From the NCBI GenBank assembly GCA_035576005.1, contig DATLXH010000091.1, positions 24,865-88,864 of the forward strand: a DNA stretch of 64,000 bases, in the 5' to 3' direction. Each line of letters starts with the position of its first letter. The first letter of the stretch is position 1. Positions 33,921 through 41,991 of this stretch are shown in pieces. The notes under the pieces are model-generated. The model was not told where the DNA came from, did no database searches, and saw only the letters and a program-made list of their open reading frames with translations. The position numbers and the translations under genes were made by a program. Source of the stretch: DATLXH01 sp035576005. Its GTDB lineage: Bacteria > Acidobacteriota > Thermoanaerobaculia > Gp7-AA8.

Positions 33921-34457
33921 TCAGCCCCTCGGTTGAGTCTGCGACGCCAGTTCTTTCGTGACTTCGCGGAAACGTTCGATTCGAGTGGGATCGTTCACTT
34001 CCTGGCGGAAGACAATGCCGTTCGGATTGAGTCTGACCACCTCACCGTCGAAGACTTTGTCGCCAACCTTCAGAAGATGTCCACTGTTGTCCGGCCCGAT
34101 CACCATCGCGACGAGGCCCTGCTTAGTCCGGAAGATGCCCTGCAGCCGCATCTCGTCAATGAGAAATCCCGGGGTTCCCTTCGGCGCATTCTCTCTAGCG
34201 GCTTTCGGAGACGGCCCGATGAGAGAACGGAACGGGTCACGACGCCCCTGAGGATCATAGCGGTACGTGTCATAGGTCGCCGGCTCTTCGAGAATCTCCT
34301 GGAGGTTTTTCTCCACCGAGCTCGCGCCCGCAGCCGGCTGACTGGATGGAGCGGGCTGGGCGTAGGCTGTAAACGAGACCAGCGATGCACTCATGACCGC
34401 CAGCTGCACAGCCCTGCGAAGCTGGACGAGCCCGGGCTGTATCTGCGAATGACTCAT
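33921..34457 (-). CDS. pilP: Type IV pilus assembly lipoprotein-type PilP
   Basis: The 178-residue protein has an N-terminal export segment (LAVMSASLVSFTAYAQPAP) and a PilP core: RRDPFRSLIGP and FLIDEMRLQGIF, a beta segment VAMVIGPDNSGHLLKVGDKVFDGEVVRL. It links the inner-membrane PilN/PilO complex to the PilQ ring. A lipidation Cys is not visible, so it may be a plain exported protein rather than a lipoprotein. It starts inside the stop of pilO (ATGA at 34454-34457) and lies 43 bp before pilQ. Confidence 0.92.
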   Translation of the reverse strand: MSHSQIQPGLVQLRRAVQLAVMSASLVSFTAYAQPAPSSQPAAGASSVEKNLQEILEEPATYDTYRYDPQGRRDPFRSLIGPSPKAARENAPKGTPGFLIDEMRLQGIFRTKQGLVAMVIGPDNSGHLLKVGDKVFDGEVVRLNPNGIVFRQEVNDPTRIERFREVTKELASQTQPRG

Positions 34458-35089
34458 TCGGTGGCTCCTCCCGGTTTCGCTGCTGCCGTTGCGGCCGCTG
34501 GCTCAGCAACCTCTTCTTTCGGCTCGACATAGACGAAGGTCTTCGCCACGAAATCGCAAGTGATGGTCTTGTCGACCTGACTTCCGAGTGCCGTCACCGT
34601 GAACTGCTCGACGTTGATGATTCGAGAGAAATTACCGAGGCGATTGAAGAGCACCGCCAAATTGTGGTAGCCCCCTTCGACACTCACCGTGATGGGCCAG
34701 TCGACGTACACCTCTTCACCCGAAGACTCGGCGAGCTTTGGGAAAGCCAGACTGTTGAGAACAAAGTCGCCCTGATCGACCAGCGACTTGATTTTCTTGA
34801 TGATCTCTTCCGTGTTGCGGCTCGACGGCAGGATACGTCGCAGCTTCTCGAGCTCCTCTTCCAGCCTCCGAACCTCTTCCCTGAACTGGGGAAGCTTCTT
34901 CTCTGCGGCTCTGCCACTCTCGATCTTCTTCGAGAGCTCATCGAGCTCCTGATCGGCGCTGGCGATGCTCGCGTTAAGATCATCAATCTTGAGAGCTTTG
35001 ACCGCGTAGAGCGCAAGCCCGAACAAGAGCAGCCCGATGCCGAGCCCCCAATACCATGGCTTCCCCTGAAGAGCTGTTTCTAACGCCAT
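34454..35089 (-). CDS. pilO: Type IV pilus assembly protein PilO
   Basis: The 211-residue protein has one N-terminal transmembrane helix (GIGLLLFGLALYAVKAL), a coiled coil rich in Glu and Lys (about 40-90), and a periplasmic ferredoxin-like domain typical of PilO (about 110-190). The C-terminus is Ala/Pro-rich. It forms a heterodimer with PilN. There is an AGGAGGGG-type ribosome site just upstream, and the start overlaps nothing; its stop overlaps the pilP start. Confidence 0.93.
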   Translation of the reverse strand: MALETALQGKPWYWGLGIGLLLFGLALYAVKALKIDDLNASIASADQELDELSKKIESGRAAEKKLPQFREEVRRLEEELEKLRRILPSSRNTEEIIKKIKSLVDQGDFVLNSLAFPKLAESSGEEVYVDWPITVSVEGGYHNLAVLFNRLGNFSRIINVEQFTVTALGSQVDKTITCDFVAKTFVYVEPKEEVAEPAAATAAAKPGGATE

Positions 35090-35100
35090 TGCAACCCCTC

Positions 35101-35775
35101 CTAACTCTTCGACCCAGCCGCCCCAGGAGAAGTGGTCGGTGCTTCCGCTCCCGCAGCCGGCGCCGTTTCAGCACCAGCAGCTTCAGTCGGAGCATATTTA
35201 AAAGCGAACGTCATTTCGAATGTGTAGACGGTCACGCCACCGGGTGCAGCCTGACGTGTGAGCCCACTGAAATATGGCTCTTCAAAGACCGGGTCTGCCT
35301 TGATGTTCTCGACGAAATTCCCGGCGGCGTTCGGGTTCAAAGCCCGTCCAGCGATCGATATCTCGCCATTGTTGAGAGTCATCCTGTCGAGCCAGACCAG
35401 ATCAGGCAGATCCTGACTGATCCGATCGAGAATCCTCACGGGACCTTTCTGATTCTGCTTGAGTTTGTTGATCAGAGCGATCCTGCTCTCGAGCGATTCC
35501 TTTCGCTTTTTGTATTGATCGACTTCCTTGATGATCGACTCGAGTTTCTGCGCCTCTGCTCTCTGGACCACCAGGCGATCCTGTCGCTCGGTGTACTCAC
35601 GATTTTTCAGGTACCAGTAGCCGAGCGCCGCCAGAATGCCCAGCCCGAGCAGGCCAAGGACGAGCATGTTGTTGAGATTGCTCGGCCCGTCGGAGGCTAT
35701 GGCAGGAGCGGAAGAAGCGGCACCGCCGCCACGAACTGCAGCTCGCCCTTCGCGGTTCAGATTGATTTTTATCAA
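35101..35775 (-). CDS. pilN: Type IV pilus assembly protein PilN
   Basis: The start is read as TTG at 35775, whose last two bases are the first two of the pilM stop TGA, with a GGGGG ribosome site just upstream; this is translational coupling. From it the protein is 224 residues beginning with IKINLNREGR, the PilN cytoplasmic hallmark (binding site for PilM). A transmembrane helix follows (MLVLGLLGLGILAALGYWYL), then a coiled coil (about 70-110) and the periplasmic domain (LPDLVWLDRMTLNNGEISIAG). The C-terminus is Ala/Pro-rich. An upstream in-frame codon at 35844 would add residues overlapping pilM and is not favoured. Confidence 0.93.
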   Translation of the reverse strand: MIKINLNREGRAAVRGGGAASSAPAIASDGPSNLNNMLVLGLLGLGILAALGYWYLKNREYTERQDRLVVQRAEAQKLESIIKEVDQYKKRKESLESRIALINKLKQNQKGPVRILDRISQDLPDLVWLDRMTLNNGEISIAGRALNPNAAGNFVENIKADPVFEEPYFSGLTRQAAPGGVTVYTFEMTFAFKYAPTEAAGAETAPAAGAEAPTTSPGAAGSKS

Positions 35776-36830
35776 GCGTCCCCCAGCTTTCGAATCGCAA
35801 GGCCGACTGCGATGGCCATACTCGGCGCCACCTCGGCGATCCACTCGGGATTGAACTCACTCTCGTTGAACGTGACGTTCTTGAACGGGTTCATGATCTC
35901 GACCCCGATGCCGAACTTATCGCGGACCACCGAGTCGAGATTGAGCACGCCCGACCCGCCGCCAGCCAGGATCACTTCATCGACCCGCTCGGCACCTGAG
36001 GTAGCTGTAAAGAAGTCGAGCGTCTTGCGAAGCTCTGCTGCGAAATCGTCCGACACGGAATTCAGGATCGGGATGACCTGCTGGATCGTATGCTCGGCCA
36101 CCGCCTCGCCTCGCTTGAGCGCTTCGGCCTCGGCAAAGGACAGGTTCAACTCTCGCTGGATCGCGTCGGTGTACTGATTCCCGCCGAACGTGATGTCGCG
36201 CCAGAACACGGACGTGGAGCCGGACAGGACGTTCACATTCGTTACCGAAGCGCCGATGTTGACCAGGGCCAGCACCTTGCCTTCCTCGATGGTGTAATTC
36301 ATCTCGTAGCAGTTCTGGAGGGCGAAGGCGTCGACATCCACCAGCGCTGCGTTCTTTCCCGCCTGCGTGATCACTGACGTGTAGTCGTTGATCTTGTCCT
36401 TTTTCACGGCAACGAGAATCACCTCGATGTTGTCACCCGTACCAGGAGCCGTCAGGGGGACGTAGTCGAGGTTCACGTCGTTGATGTCAAAGGGGATGTA
36501 CTGCTCGGCTTCCCACTGGAGCGATTCGGCAAGCTCCTCTGCCGACATCGCTGGCAGAGAGATCTTTTTGATGATGACCGAATGGCCCGACAGGGAGGTC
36601 GCGAAGTTGGAATTCTTCACGCCTTGCGCCGTGTTAAGTCGCTGGATTGTCTCGACCACCATGGAGGAATCCATGATTGAGCCGTCCACAATCGCTTCGG
36701 GTGAAAGTGGCTCGATGCCGACTTTCAGTAGCTGATAGGAACCGGCTTTCTTTTCCTTCAGCTCGACAAGCTTGATCGCAGAGGAGCCGACATCAAGGCC
36801 GACAACGTTTTTGCTCTTAGAGAAGAACAC
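35772..36830 (-). CDS. pilM: Type IV pilus assembly protein PilM
   Basis: The 352-residue actin-like ATPase has the GLDVGSSAIKLVEL phosphate-1 motif at residues 11-24 and GGGSG motif near 285 (LAGGGSGVLNLDS), plus the EGKVLALVNIGASVTNV middle region. PilM binds the N-terminal segment of PilN on the cytoplasmic side of the machine. It is the first gene of the operon and begins 168 bp or more away from the divergent rpmB. Confidence 0.96.
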   Translation of the reverse strand: MFFSKSKNVVGLDVGSSAIKLVELKEKKAGSYQLLKVGIEPLSPEAIVDGSIMDSSMVVETIQRLNTAQGVKNSNFATSLSGHSVIIKKISLPAMSAEELAESLQWEAEQYIPFDINDVNLDYVPLTAPGTGDNIEVILVAVKKDKINDYTSVITQAGKNAALVDVDAFALQNCYEMNYTIEEGKVLALVNIGASVTNVNVLSGSTSVFWRDITFGGNQYTDAIQRELNLSFAEAEALKRGEAVAEHTIQQVIPILNSVSDDFAAELRKTLDFFTATSGAERVDEVILAGGGSGVLNLDSVVRDKFGIGVEIMNPFKNVTFNESEFNPEWIAEVAPSMAIAVGLAIRKLGDA

Positions 36831-36997
36831 CGCTCACCCCATCCATCTCACACTACTTCTCGTTCGGCGCAGACTTTTACGTGGAAGTTCTAGCGAAAGT
36901 ACACGGTTTCCAAATTCAAGTCAACTCTACAGGGTTTGGAATCCTGGACTTACGCCGCGCACTCTCCCTTGCTCGTCATTGATGAGTAACGCGCTGC

Positions 36998-37026
36998 TTG
37001 CCCGATTGGCAGACCGGGATTAGAAT
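36998..37026 (+). promoter_or_regulatory. Putative sigma-70-type promoter of rpmB
   Basis: TTGCCC at 36998-37003 and TAGAAT at 37021-37026 are separated by 17 bases, a good match to the -35/-10 pattern. The start of rpmB lies 32 bp after the -10 box. Only the pattern is seen; no experimental support is implied. Confidence 0.5.
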
Positions 37027-37057
37027 CCACAGTTTTTCACGACAAGGAGTTCTTCAA

Positions 37058-37252
37058 ATGGCAAAGATGTGCGAGGTGTGCGGCAAGGCACCGGTCTTCG
37101 GAAACAAAATCAGTCACGCCCACAATGTTTCGAGCAGAAAGTGGTTGCCGAATCTCCAGCGCGTTCGCGTGATGATCGGGTCAGCCGTTCGCCGCATGAC
37201 CGTCTGCACGCGCTGCATCCGTTCCGGCGCAGTTCGCAAAGCAGCCCGATAA
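37058..37252 (+). CDS. rpmB: Ribosomal protein L28 (bL28)
   Basis: The 64-residue protein begins MAKMCEVCGKAPVFGNK, the bL28 N-terminus, and contains the conserved SHAHNVSSRKWLPNLQ and a CTRCIRSG motif. The Cys at 5, 8, 46 and 49 (CEVC and CTRC) make it a zinc-binding form, the common C+ paralogue. The AAGGAG ribosome site at 37044-37049 precedes the ATG at 37058. It lies alone on the plus strand between pilM and the relA/spoT gene. Confidence 0.95.
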   Translation: MAKMCEVCGKAPVFGNKISHAHNVSSRKWLPNLQRVRVMIGSAVRRMTVCTRCIRSGAVRKAAR

Positions 37253-37296
37253 GCCCGTCCCTTCTTGATTCCACCGCTCCAGAGCAGCAAGAAAGT

Positions 37297-37432
37297 GCGA
37301 AGCTTTGGAGTGCGGCAGCCGCAGCTGCCGCTTTTTTGCTTCGAAACCGCCGGGAAAACATTACGTCGACTCAGAGTCGCGGTGCGACACGGAAAGCGGC
37401 AGCTGCGGCTGCCGCACTCCAAAGGCTTCGCC
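37297..37432. repeat. Inverted repeat (about 38-bp arms) after rpmB
   Basis: The left arm (about 37297-37334) includes TGGAGTGCGGCAGCCGCAGC and TGCCGCTTT. The right arm (about 37393-37431) is its near-perfect complement, AAAGCGGCAGCTGCGGCTGC and CGCACTCCA. The 58-bp spacer between the arms holds no other structure. It lies 45 bp after the rpmB stop and runs into the stop region of the convergent relA/spoT gene, where it could act as a bidirectional terminator. Confidence 0.88.
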
Positions 37433-37447
37433 CCCTCGTGGCGAGCC

Positions 37448-39616
37448 TCACGCCGTGGCATGACTGACGTGGTACTTGCGCTGGGCGCGCATCACTCCTT
37501 CGACACCGGCGATCGACCGCATGACCCGTTCGAGCTGACGCAGGTCCGCAATTTCCACCGTCATTTCAACGACGGCATGTCCCTCCCCGGTCCGCGTTTC
37601 GACATGGCGAATATTCGTCTTCAGGTTCGCAACCGACGAAATGACACGCGCCAGCATTCCCTGCCTGTCCTCCATGATGATCTCCAGCTCGATCTGGTGC
37701 TGCGCTGAAGGCTGATCCGCCCACTCCACGTTGATCTCGCGGTCCGCGTTGAACATCAGGTTCTTCACGTTCGGGCAATTCGCGCTGTGCACGGCCACGC
37801 CCTTCCCTCTTGTTACGTATCCCATGATCTGCTCGCCGGGAACGGGGTTGCAGCACTTGGCAAGATAGGTCATCAGGTCGTCATAACCTTTGACCTTGAT
37901 GGCCTGTGACGAGGACGGAAAGATGCGGCGCACCGCCTGCTGAAGGACACTCTCCCGTTCCACTTCCTGCGGCTTCTCACTCTCAGGGACAAAGCGCTCG
38001 AGGACGTTCCTCGGGCTGACCTTCCCGTAGCCAAGCTCGGCATAAAGATCTTCGAGACGCGCGAGACCGAGCTCGGCCAGGACTCCGTCAAGCCCGTCCT
38101 GGGCAATGAGCTTCTTGATAGGGACCTTGAATTTCCGTGCTTCCTTTTCGAGTAGCTTCCGCCCCAGTTCAATCGAGCGGTGCTTCTGCTCCGTGTTGAG
38201 CCAGTGCCGGATTTTGTGACGTGCCCGCGATGTGTAGACCAGACTGACCCATTCACGGCTCGGCGTCTGAGCCGCCCCAGTGAGGATCTGCACGATGTCG
38301 CCGTTCTTGAGAGTCGTGCGCAGCGGGGTCAGCTTGCCGTTCACCCGCGCCCCCACGCAGCGGTGCCCGACGTCGGTATGGATCCGGTACGCGAAGTCGA
38401 GCGGAGTTGCTCCGCGGGGAAAGGCGAAAACATCCCCTTTCGGAGTGAAGGTATAAACCTCGTCGGGATAGAGATCGACCTTGAGAGAATTCATGAAGAC
38501 CCGTGGATCCTTGATGTCGTGCTGCCACTCGACGAGCTGGCGTAGCCAGAGAAGGTTCGCATGATTGTCGCTGTCGCCGAGTCTGCCTTCCTTGTACTTC
38601 CAGTGCGCCGCGATCCCCTGCTCAGCGACAAGGTCCATTTCTCTGGTGCGAATCTGTACTTCGAACGGCTGCCCCTGATCTGCCACAACCGTCGTGTGGA
38701 GCGACTGATAGAAGTTCGGCTTGGGCATGGCGATGTAATCCTTGATTCGGCCAGGCACTGGCATCCACGTCTGATGGATGATCCCCAGAGTCGCGTAACA
38801 CTCGTTGACGTGGTCGGTGACGATCCTGAAGGCGAGATAGTCGTAGAGTTGACCGATGTCGCTCCCCTGCCGGTTCAACTTCTGATGAATCGAGTACATC
38901 GATTTGACCCGCCCATGGACCTGTCCGGCGAGGCTGTTACGCGCAAGCTGCTCAGTCAACACGCCGCGGATTCTGTCGACGACATCACCTGATGCGCTCA
39001 TCTTTTCGCGAACCGCAGATGAGAGCTCGTCGAACTCACGGGGATAGAGGTGCTGAAACGCCAGATCCTCGAGCTCGTTTTTCAACCGGCCCATCCCGAG
39101 ACGGTTGGCGATCGGTGCATAGATCTCCATCGTCTCGGTCGCCACCCTCTGCCGGCTCTCTGGCGACATGTGCTCGAGAGTTCGCATGTTATGAAGACGA
39201 TCTGCGAGCTTCACGAGCACCACGCGAAGATCCGAAACCATCGCGAGCAACATCTTTCGGAATGTCTCGGCCTGCTGCTCTTCCTTCGACGTAAAGGCAT
39301 AACGGGAAATCTTCGTCACGCCGTCAACGATCTCGGCTACTTCCTCGCCGAAAAGCTCCTGCAACTTCGCTTTCGTCGTCAGCGTGTCCTCGAGGACATC
39401 GTGAAGCAGACCAACAACGATCGAGGTCTCGTCGAGGCGCATCTCCGCAAGGATATGGGCGACATTGAGAGGATGCACCAGGTAGGGCTCGCCGGAACGA
39501 CGCACCTGCCCTTTGTGCTCGCTCGCAGAGAAGATGTAGGCCCTGCGCAGGAGCTCTTCATCGAAGTCCGGCTTGTAGGATTCGATCTTGTCGAGGATGT
39601 CTTCGAAACGGATCAT
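37448..39616 (-). CDS. RelA/SpoT-type (p)ppGpp synthetase/hydrolase
   Basis: The 722-residue protein has the full long-RSH architecture: an N-terminal HD hydrolase domain (HKGQVRRSGEPYLVHPL, VVGLLHDVLEDT, DRLHNMRTL), a synthetase domain (RIKDYIAMPKPNFYQSLHTTVV at about 325), a TGS domain (VYTFTPKGDVFAFPRGAT near 400) and a C-terminal ACT-like domain (IIMEDRQGMLARVISSV, VEMTVEIADLRQLERVMRS). It makes and breaks ppGpp under starvation. The HD motif HD is intact, so hydrolase activity is likely and the enzyme is bifunctional. It converges on rpmB. Confidence 0.96.
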   Translation of the reverse strand: MIRFEDILDKIESYKPDFDEELLRRAYIFSASEHKGQVRRSGEPYLVHPLNVAHILAEMRLDETSIVVGLLHDVLEDTLTTKAKLQELFGEEVAEIVDGVTKISRYAFTSKEEQQAETFRKMLLAMVSDLRVVLVKLADRLHNMRTLEHMSPESRQRVATETMEIYAPIANRLGMGRLKNELEDLAFQHLYPREFDELSSAVREKMSASGDVVDRIRGVLTEQLARNSLAGQVHGRVKSMYSIHQKLNRQGSDIGQLYDYLAFRIVTDHVNECYATLGIIHQTWMPVPGRIKDYIAMPKPNFYQSLHTTVVADQGQPFEVQIRTREMDLVAEQGIAAHWKYKEGRLGDSDNHANLLWLRQLVEWQHDIKDPRVFMNSLKVDLYPDEVYTFTPKGDVFAFPRGATPLDFAYRIHTDVGHRCVGARVNGKLTPLRTTLKNGDIVQILTGAAQTPSREWVSLVYTSRARHKIRHWLNTEQKHRSIELGRKLLEKEARKFKVPIKKLIAQDGLDGVLAELGLARLEDLYAELGYGKVSPRNVLERFVPESEKPQEVERESVLQQAVRRIFPSSSQAIKVKGYDDLMTYLAKCCNPVPGEQIMGYVTRGKGVAVHSANCPNVKNLMFNADREINVEWADQPSAQHQIELEIIMEDRQGMLARVISSVANLKTNIRHVETRTGEGHAVVEMTVEIADLRQLERVMRSIAGVEGVMRAQRKYHVSHATA

Positions 39617-39691
39617 CGCGCGCCCGCTGAATGTGGGGCGCCGTCAAGTATAACAATGCGCTTCCTCAGAGAGGTCGCAGGCGTAGTCACG

Positions 39692-40486
39692 TCAGCGATT
39701 CGAGCCTGGTTTCCTCGCCGAAACCCGCGGGACGATCCAGGTCGCTTCTTCGGAATGCAACGCCTTCGCATCGAACCCGAACAGCTCACGCATCGCTGAC
39801 TCGGTCATGACTTCGCGCGGAGGGCCATCGAGCGCTATGGACCCTCCTCGCATCACGATCATTCGATCGGCGTACGCCGAGCACCAGTTCAGCTCGTGAG
39901 AGACCAGGATCGCCGTGACGCCAGTCGAATCGACGAAGGATCGGAGCAACTCCATGAAGGTCTGCACATGCGCCACATCCAGTCCCGTCAGCGGCTCATC
40001 AAGAAGGATGACCGCAGGCGACGCGACGAACACTCGAGCGAGGAACACTCGCTGCTTCTCGCCACCGCTCAGACTGTCGATATAGCGATCGGCAAACTCG
40101 AGAGCATCACATTTTCGCAAGGCGTCCCGTGCCAGTCCGAGATCCTGTGCGCCTTCCCATTGAAATCTTCCCAGAAATGGAGATCGCCCCGAAAGCACGA
40201 CATCGATCGCCTTCATCGGAAATGCCGGTGACGGCTCCTGGGGTAGATAAGAGACCGACCTCGCGTACTCTTTCGGTGCCCACTCCTCCAGGTTTCTTCC
40301 ATGAAAGAGCACCTCTCCACTAACAGGGCGCAACACACGCGCCAGGAGCTTTAGCAACGTCGACTTGCCTGAGCCATTCGGACCCACCAGAGCCACGAGC
40401 TGCTGGTCAGGAAACGTGGTTGTCACGGAGCCTAACGCCAGGCGGGCGCGGTATCGATAACCAACGGCTCGCACTTCAATCGTCAT
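39692..40486 (-). CDS. ABC transporter ATPase (FecE/BtuD type)
   Basis: The 264-residue ATPase has Walker A GPNGSGKSTLLKLLA, the signature LSGGEKQRVFLARVF, Walker B VILLDEPLTGLDV and a conserved SHELNW H-loop. It couples to the permease gene, whose stop overlaps its start (ATGA at 40483-40486). With permease and binding protein this forms an iron-siderophore/cobalamin-type importer. The longer frame to 40633 is not part of the family N-terminus. Confidence 0.93.
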   Translation of the reverse strand: MTIEVRAVGYRYRARLALGSVTTTFPDQQLVALVGPNGSGKSTLLKLLARVLRPVSGEVLFHGRNLEEWAPKEYARSVSYLPQEPSPAFPMKAIDVVLSGRSPFLGRFQWEGAQDLGLARDALRKCDALEFADRYIDSLSGGEKQRVFLARVFVASPAVILLDEPLTGLDVAHVQTFMELLRSFVDSTGVTAILVSHELNWCSAYADRMIVMRGGSIALDGPPREVMTESAMRELFGFDAKALHSEEATWIVPRVSARKPGSNR

Positions 40487-41460
40487 TCGTTCGAGGAGCG
40501 CCTCAGTAAGGTCACGAAGAATGGCACACCCAGAAAAGCCGTGAGCACTCCCACCGGCAACTCCGAGGGTGCGATGACTACGCGCGAGACAGCATCTGCG
40601 GCGATCAACAGGATCGCCCCGCCCAGCGCGCACAGATGAATGAGCGAACGATAATCACTGCGCCAGATCGAGCGAATCGCATGCGGAACCAGGAGTCCGA
40701 TGAAGCCAATGATTCCGCTCACGGATACAGCGACGCCGGTCGCCAGGGCTGCCGCAACAACCGCAATGGTACTGACTCTGTCGGGATCCACACCTCGGGC
40801 GCGTGCGTCGTCGGCGCCGAACTCCAGCATGCGAACGTCCCCGGCGATCACCACCATGGTCAGCCACGCTGTGGCTGTTGATGCCCCCAGAATCGCTACG
40901 TCACGCCATGAGCCGGTGAAAAAGCCGCCCATCATCCAGCGAACGGCGAGTGCCATGTCGCTGGCTTTTGAAAGGGAGACGGCCAACAGAATGATCGCCG
41001 AGCAGAAAGCATTCATCACGAGTCCTGAAAGGATGAGGCGCGATGAGTCGAGTCGGCCGGCTCTCCGTGAGACGAGAATGACGAATATCGTGGCCGCGAG
41101 CGCTCCGGCAAAAGAGGTCAGCGGGAGAAGGCCGGGGATCTGTGCCCAGCCGAGGCTCGTCGCAGTTGCGGCCGCCGCTCCAGCGCCGCCCGAAATGCCG
41201 AGCACGAAAGGATCCGCCAGAGGATTCCGCAACATCGTCTGGAAGGTCACACCTGATAGCGCGAGTGTGGCGCCGACGAGCCCCGCGAGGCAGACCCGCG
41301 GAAACCTCAGCTCCCAGAAGATCCGCGAGGCGACCGAGTCCCCGGAAACTAACGAGCCGATCGGCACTCTGACGGCCCCGACGGCGAGCGCAAACAGGAA
41401 GACCGCGACGAGCAGCGCCACGAGTACCAACACCGCGATGAGGAGCTGCCTGGCTGCCAT
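40483..41460 (-). CDS. FecCD-family ABC permease (cobalamin/Fe-siderophore type)
   Basis: From ATG 41460 the protein is 325 residues with about 9-10 membrane helices. Family motifs include LRFPRVCLAGLVGATLALSG, TMLRNPLADPFVLGISGGAG and GIIGFIGLLVPHAIRS, typical of BtuC/FecD. An upstream TTG at 41484 is possible but the ATG is the normal N-terminus. The downstream ATPase is coupled; the binding-protein gene is upstream but separated by about 530 bp containing a composite palindromic repeat. Confidence 0.93.
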   Translation of the reverse strand: MAARQLLIAVLVLVALLVAVFLFALAVGAVRVPIGSLVSGDSVASRIFWELRFPRVCLAGLVGATLALSGVTFQTMLRNPLADPFVLGISGGAGAAAATATSLGWAQIPGLLPLTSFAGALAATIFVILVSRRAGRLDSSRLILSGLVMNAFCSAIILLAVSLSKASDMALAVRWMMGGFFTGSWRDVAILGASTATAWLTMVVIAGDVRMLEFGADDARARGVDPDRVSTIAVVAAALATGVAVSVSGIIGFIGLLVPHAIRSIWRSDYRSLIHLCALGGAILLIAADAVSRVVIAPSELPVGVLTAFLGVPFFVTLLRRSSNE

Positions 41461-41640
41461 TTTTTCGTAGACCTTCGAGCTCAATTGTCCGCAAAGAGTG
41501 CGGACATCGCGGCGCTGATTATCGCCGGTTCCACTTCGTGGCGTGTCGTGTGATTACCGCGGGAGGAACGCTTGTGCGACGACGGATTTTACGCGAGTAG
41601 CGTCCATCGTTGCGCAGCGTCGCACGTTTGCGATCCTTAG

Positions 41641-41928
41641 CCCGCATTTCTCACAGAATGCGAGCGCAGGGACGCACGGCGTGCGTCCGGTACCCTGTCC
41701 CTCACCGAGAAGGTTGTCGTCGGTCATCGCTTTGGACGAGAGTTCATGCCGGGATGCAGAATTCCTGATGCGAATGTCTGGGTGCCGGACGCAGGCCCTA
41801 ACGTCCCTACACCCGCCCCGGTTGCTCTTGACATAGTGTCGACTATGCTTTCGTCGCAAAATCGCCGCGCGCCTCGCATCCAAGCCACTCTCCGCAGTCT
41901 TACGACAAAGGTCTGTGAGAAATGCTGG
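41641..41928. repeat. Composite palindromic repeat (LIR variant), copy 6, 288 bp
   Basis: It starts CCCGCATTTCTCACAG, then diverges from the LIR sequence into an internal segment (about 41657-41819) beginning AATGCGAGCGCAGGGACGCA and ending CCTACACCCGCCCCGG, then returns to the LIR right half (TTGCTCTTGACATAGTGTCG to GGTCTGTGAGAAATGCTGG). The internal segment is inverted relative to copy 3, so both are one composite element in opposite orientation. It lies between the permease and the substrate-binding gene of an ABC importer, and takes up most of a 530-bp gap in which no gene is supported. Confidence 0.85.
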
Positions 41929-41991
41929 CTAGTCGCGAAAGCGCTTCGCACAAGCGTGGCGAAGACAACTTCCGGTCGAGACGTGGAGCCG

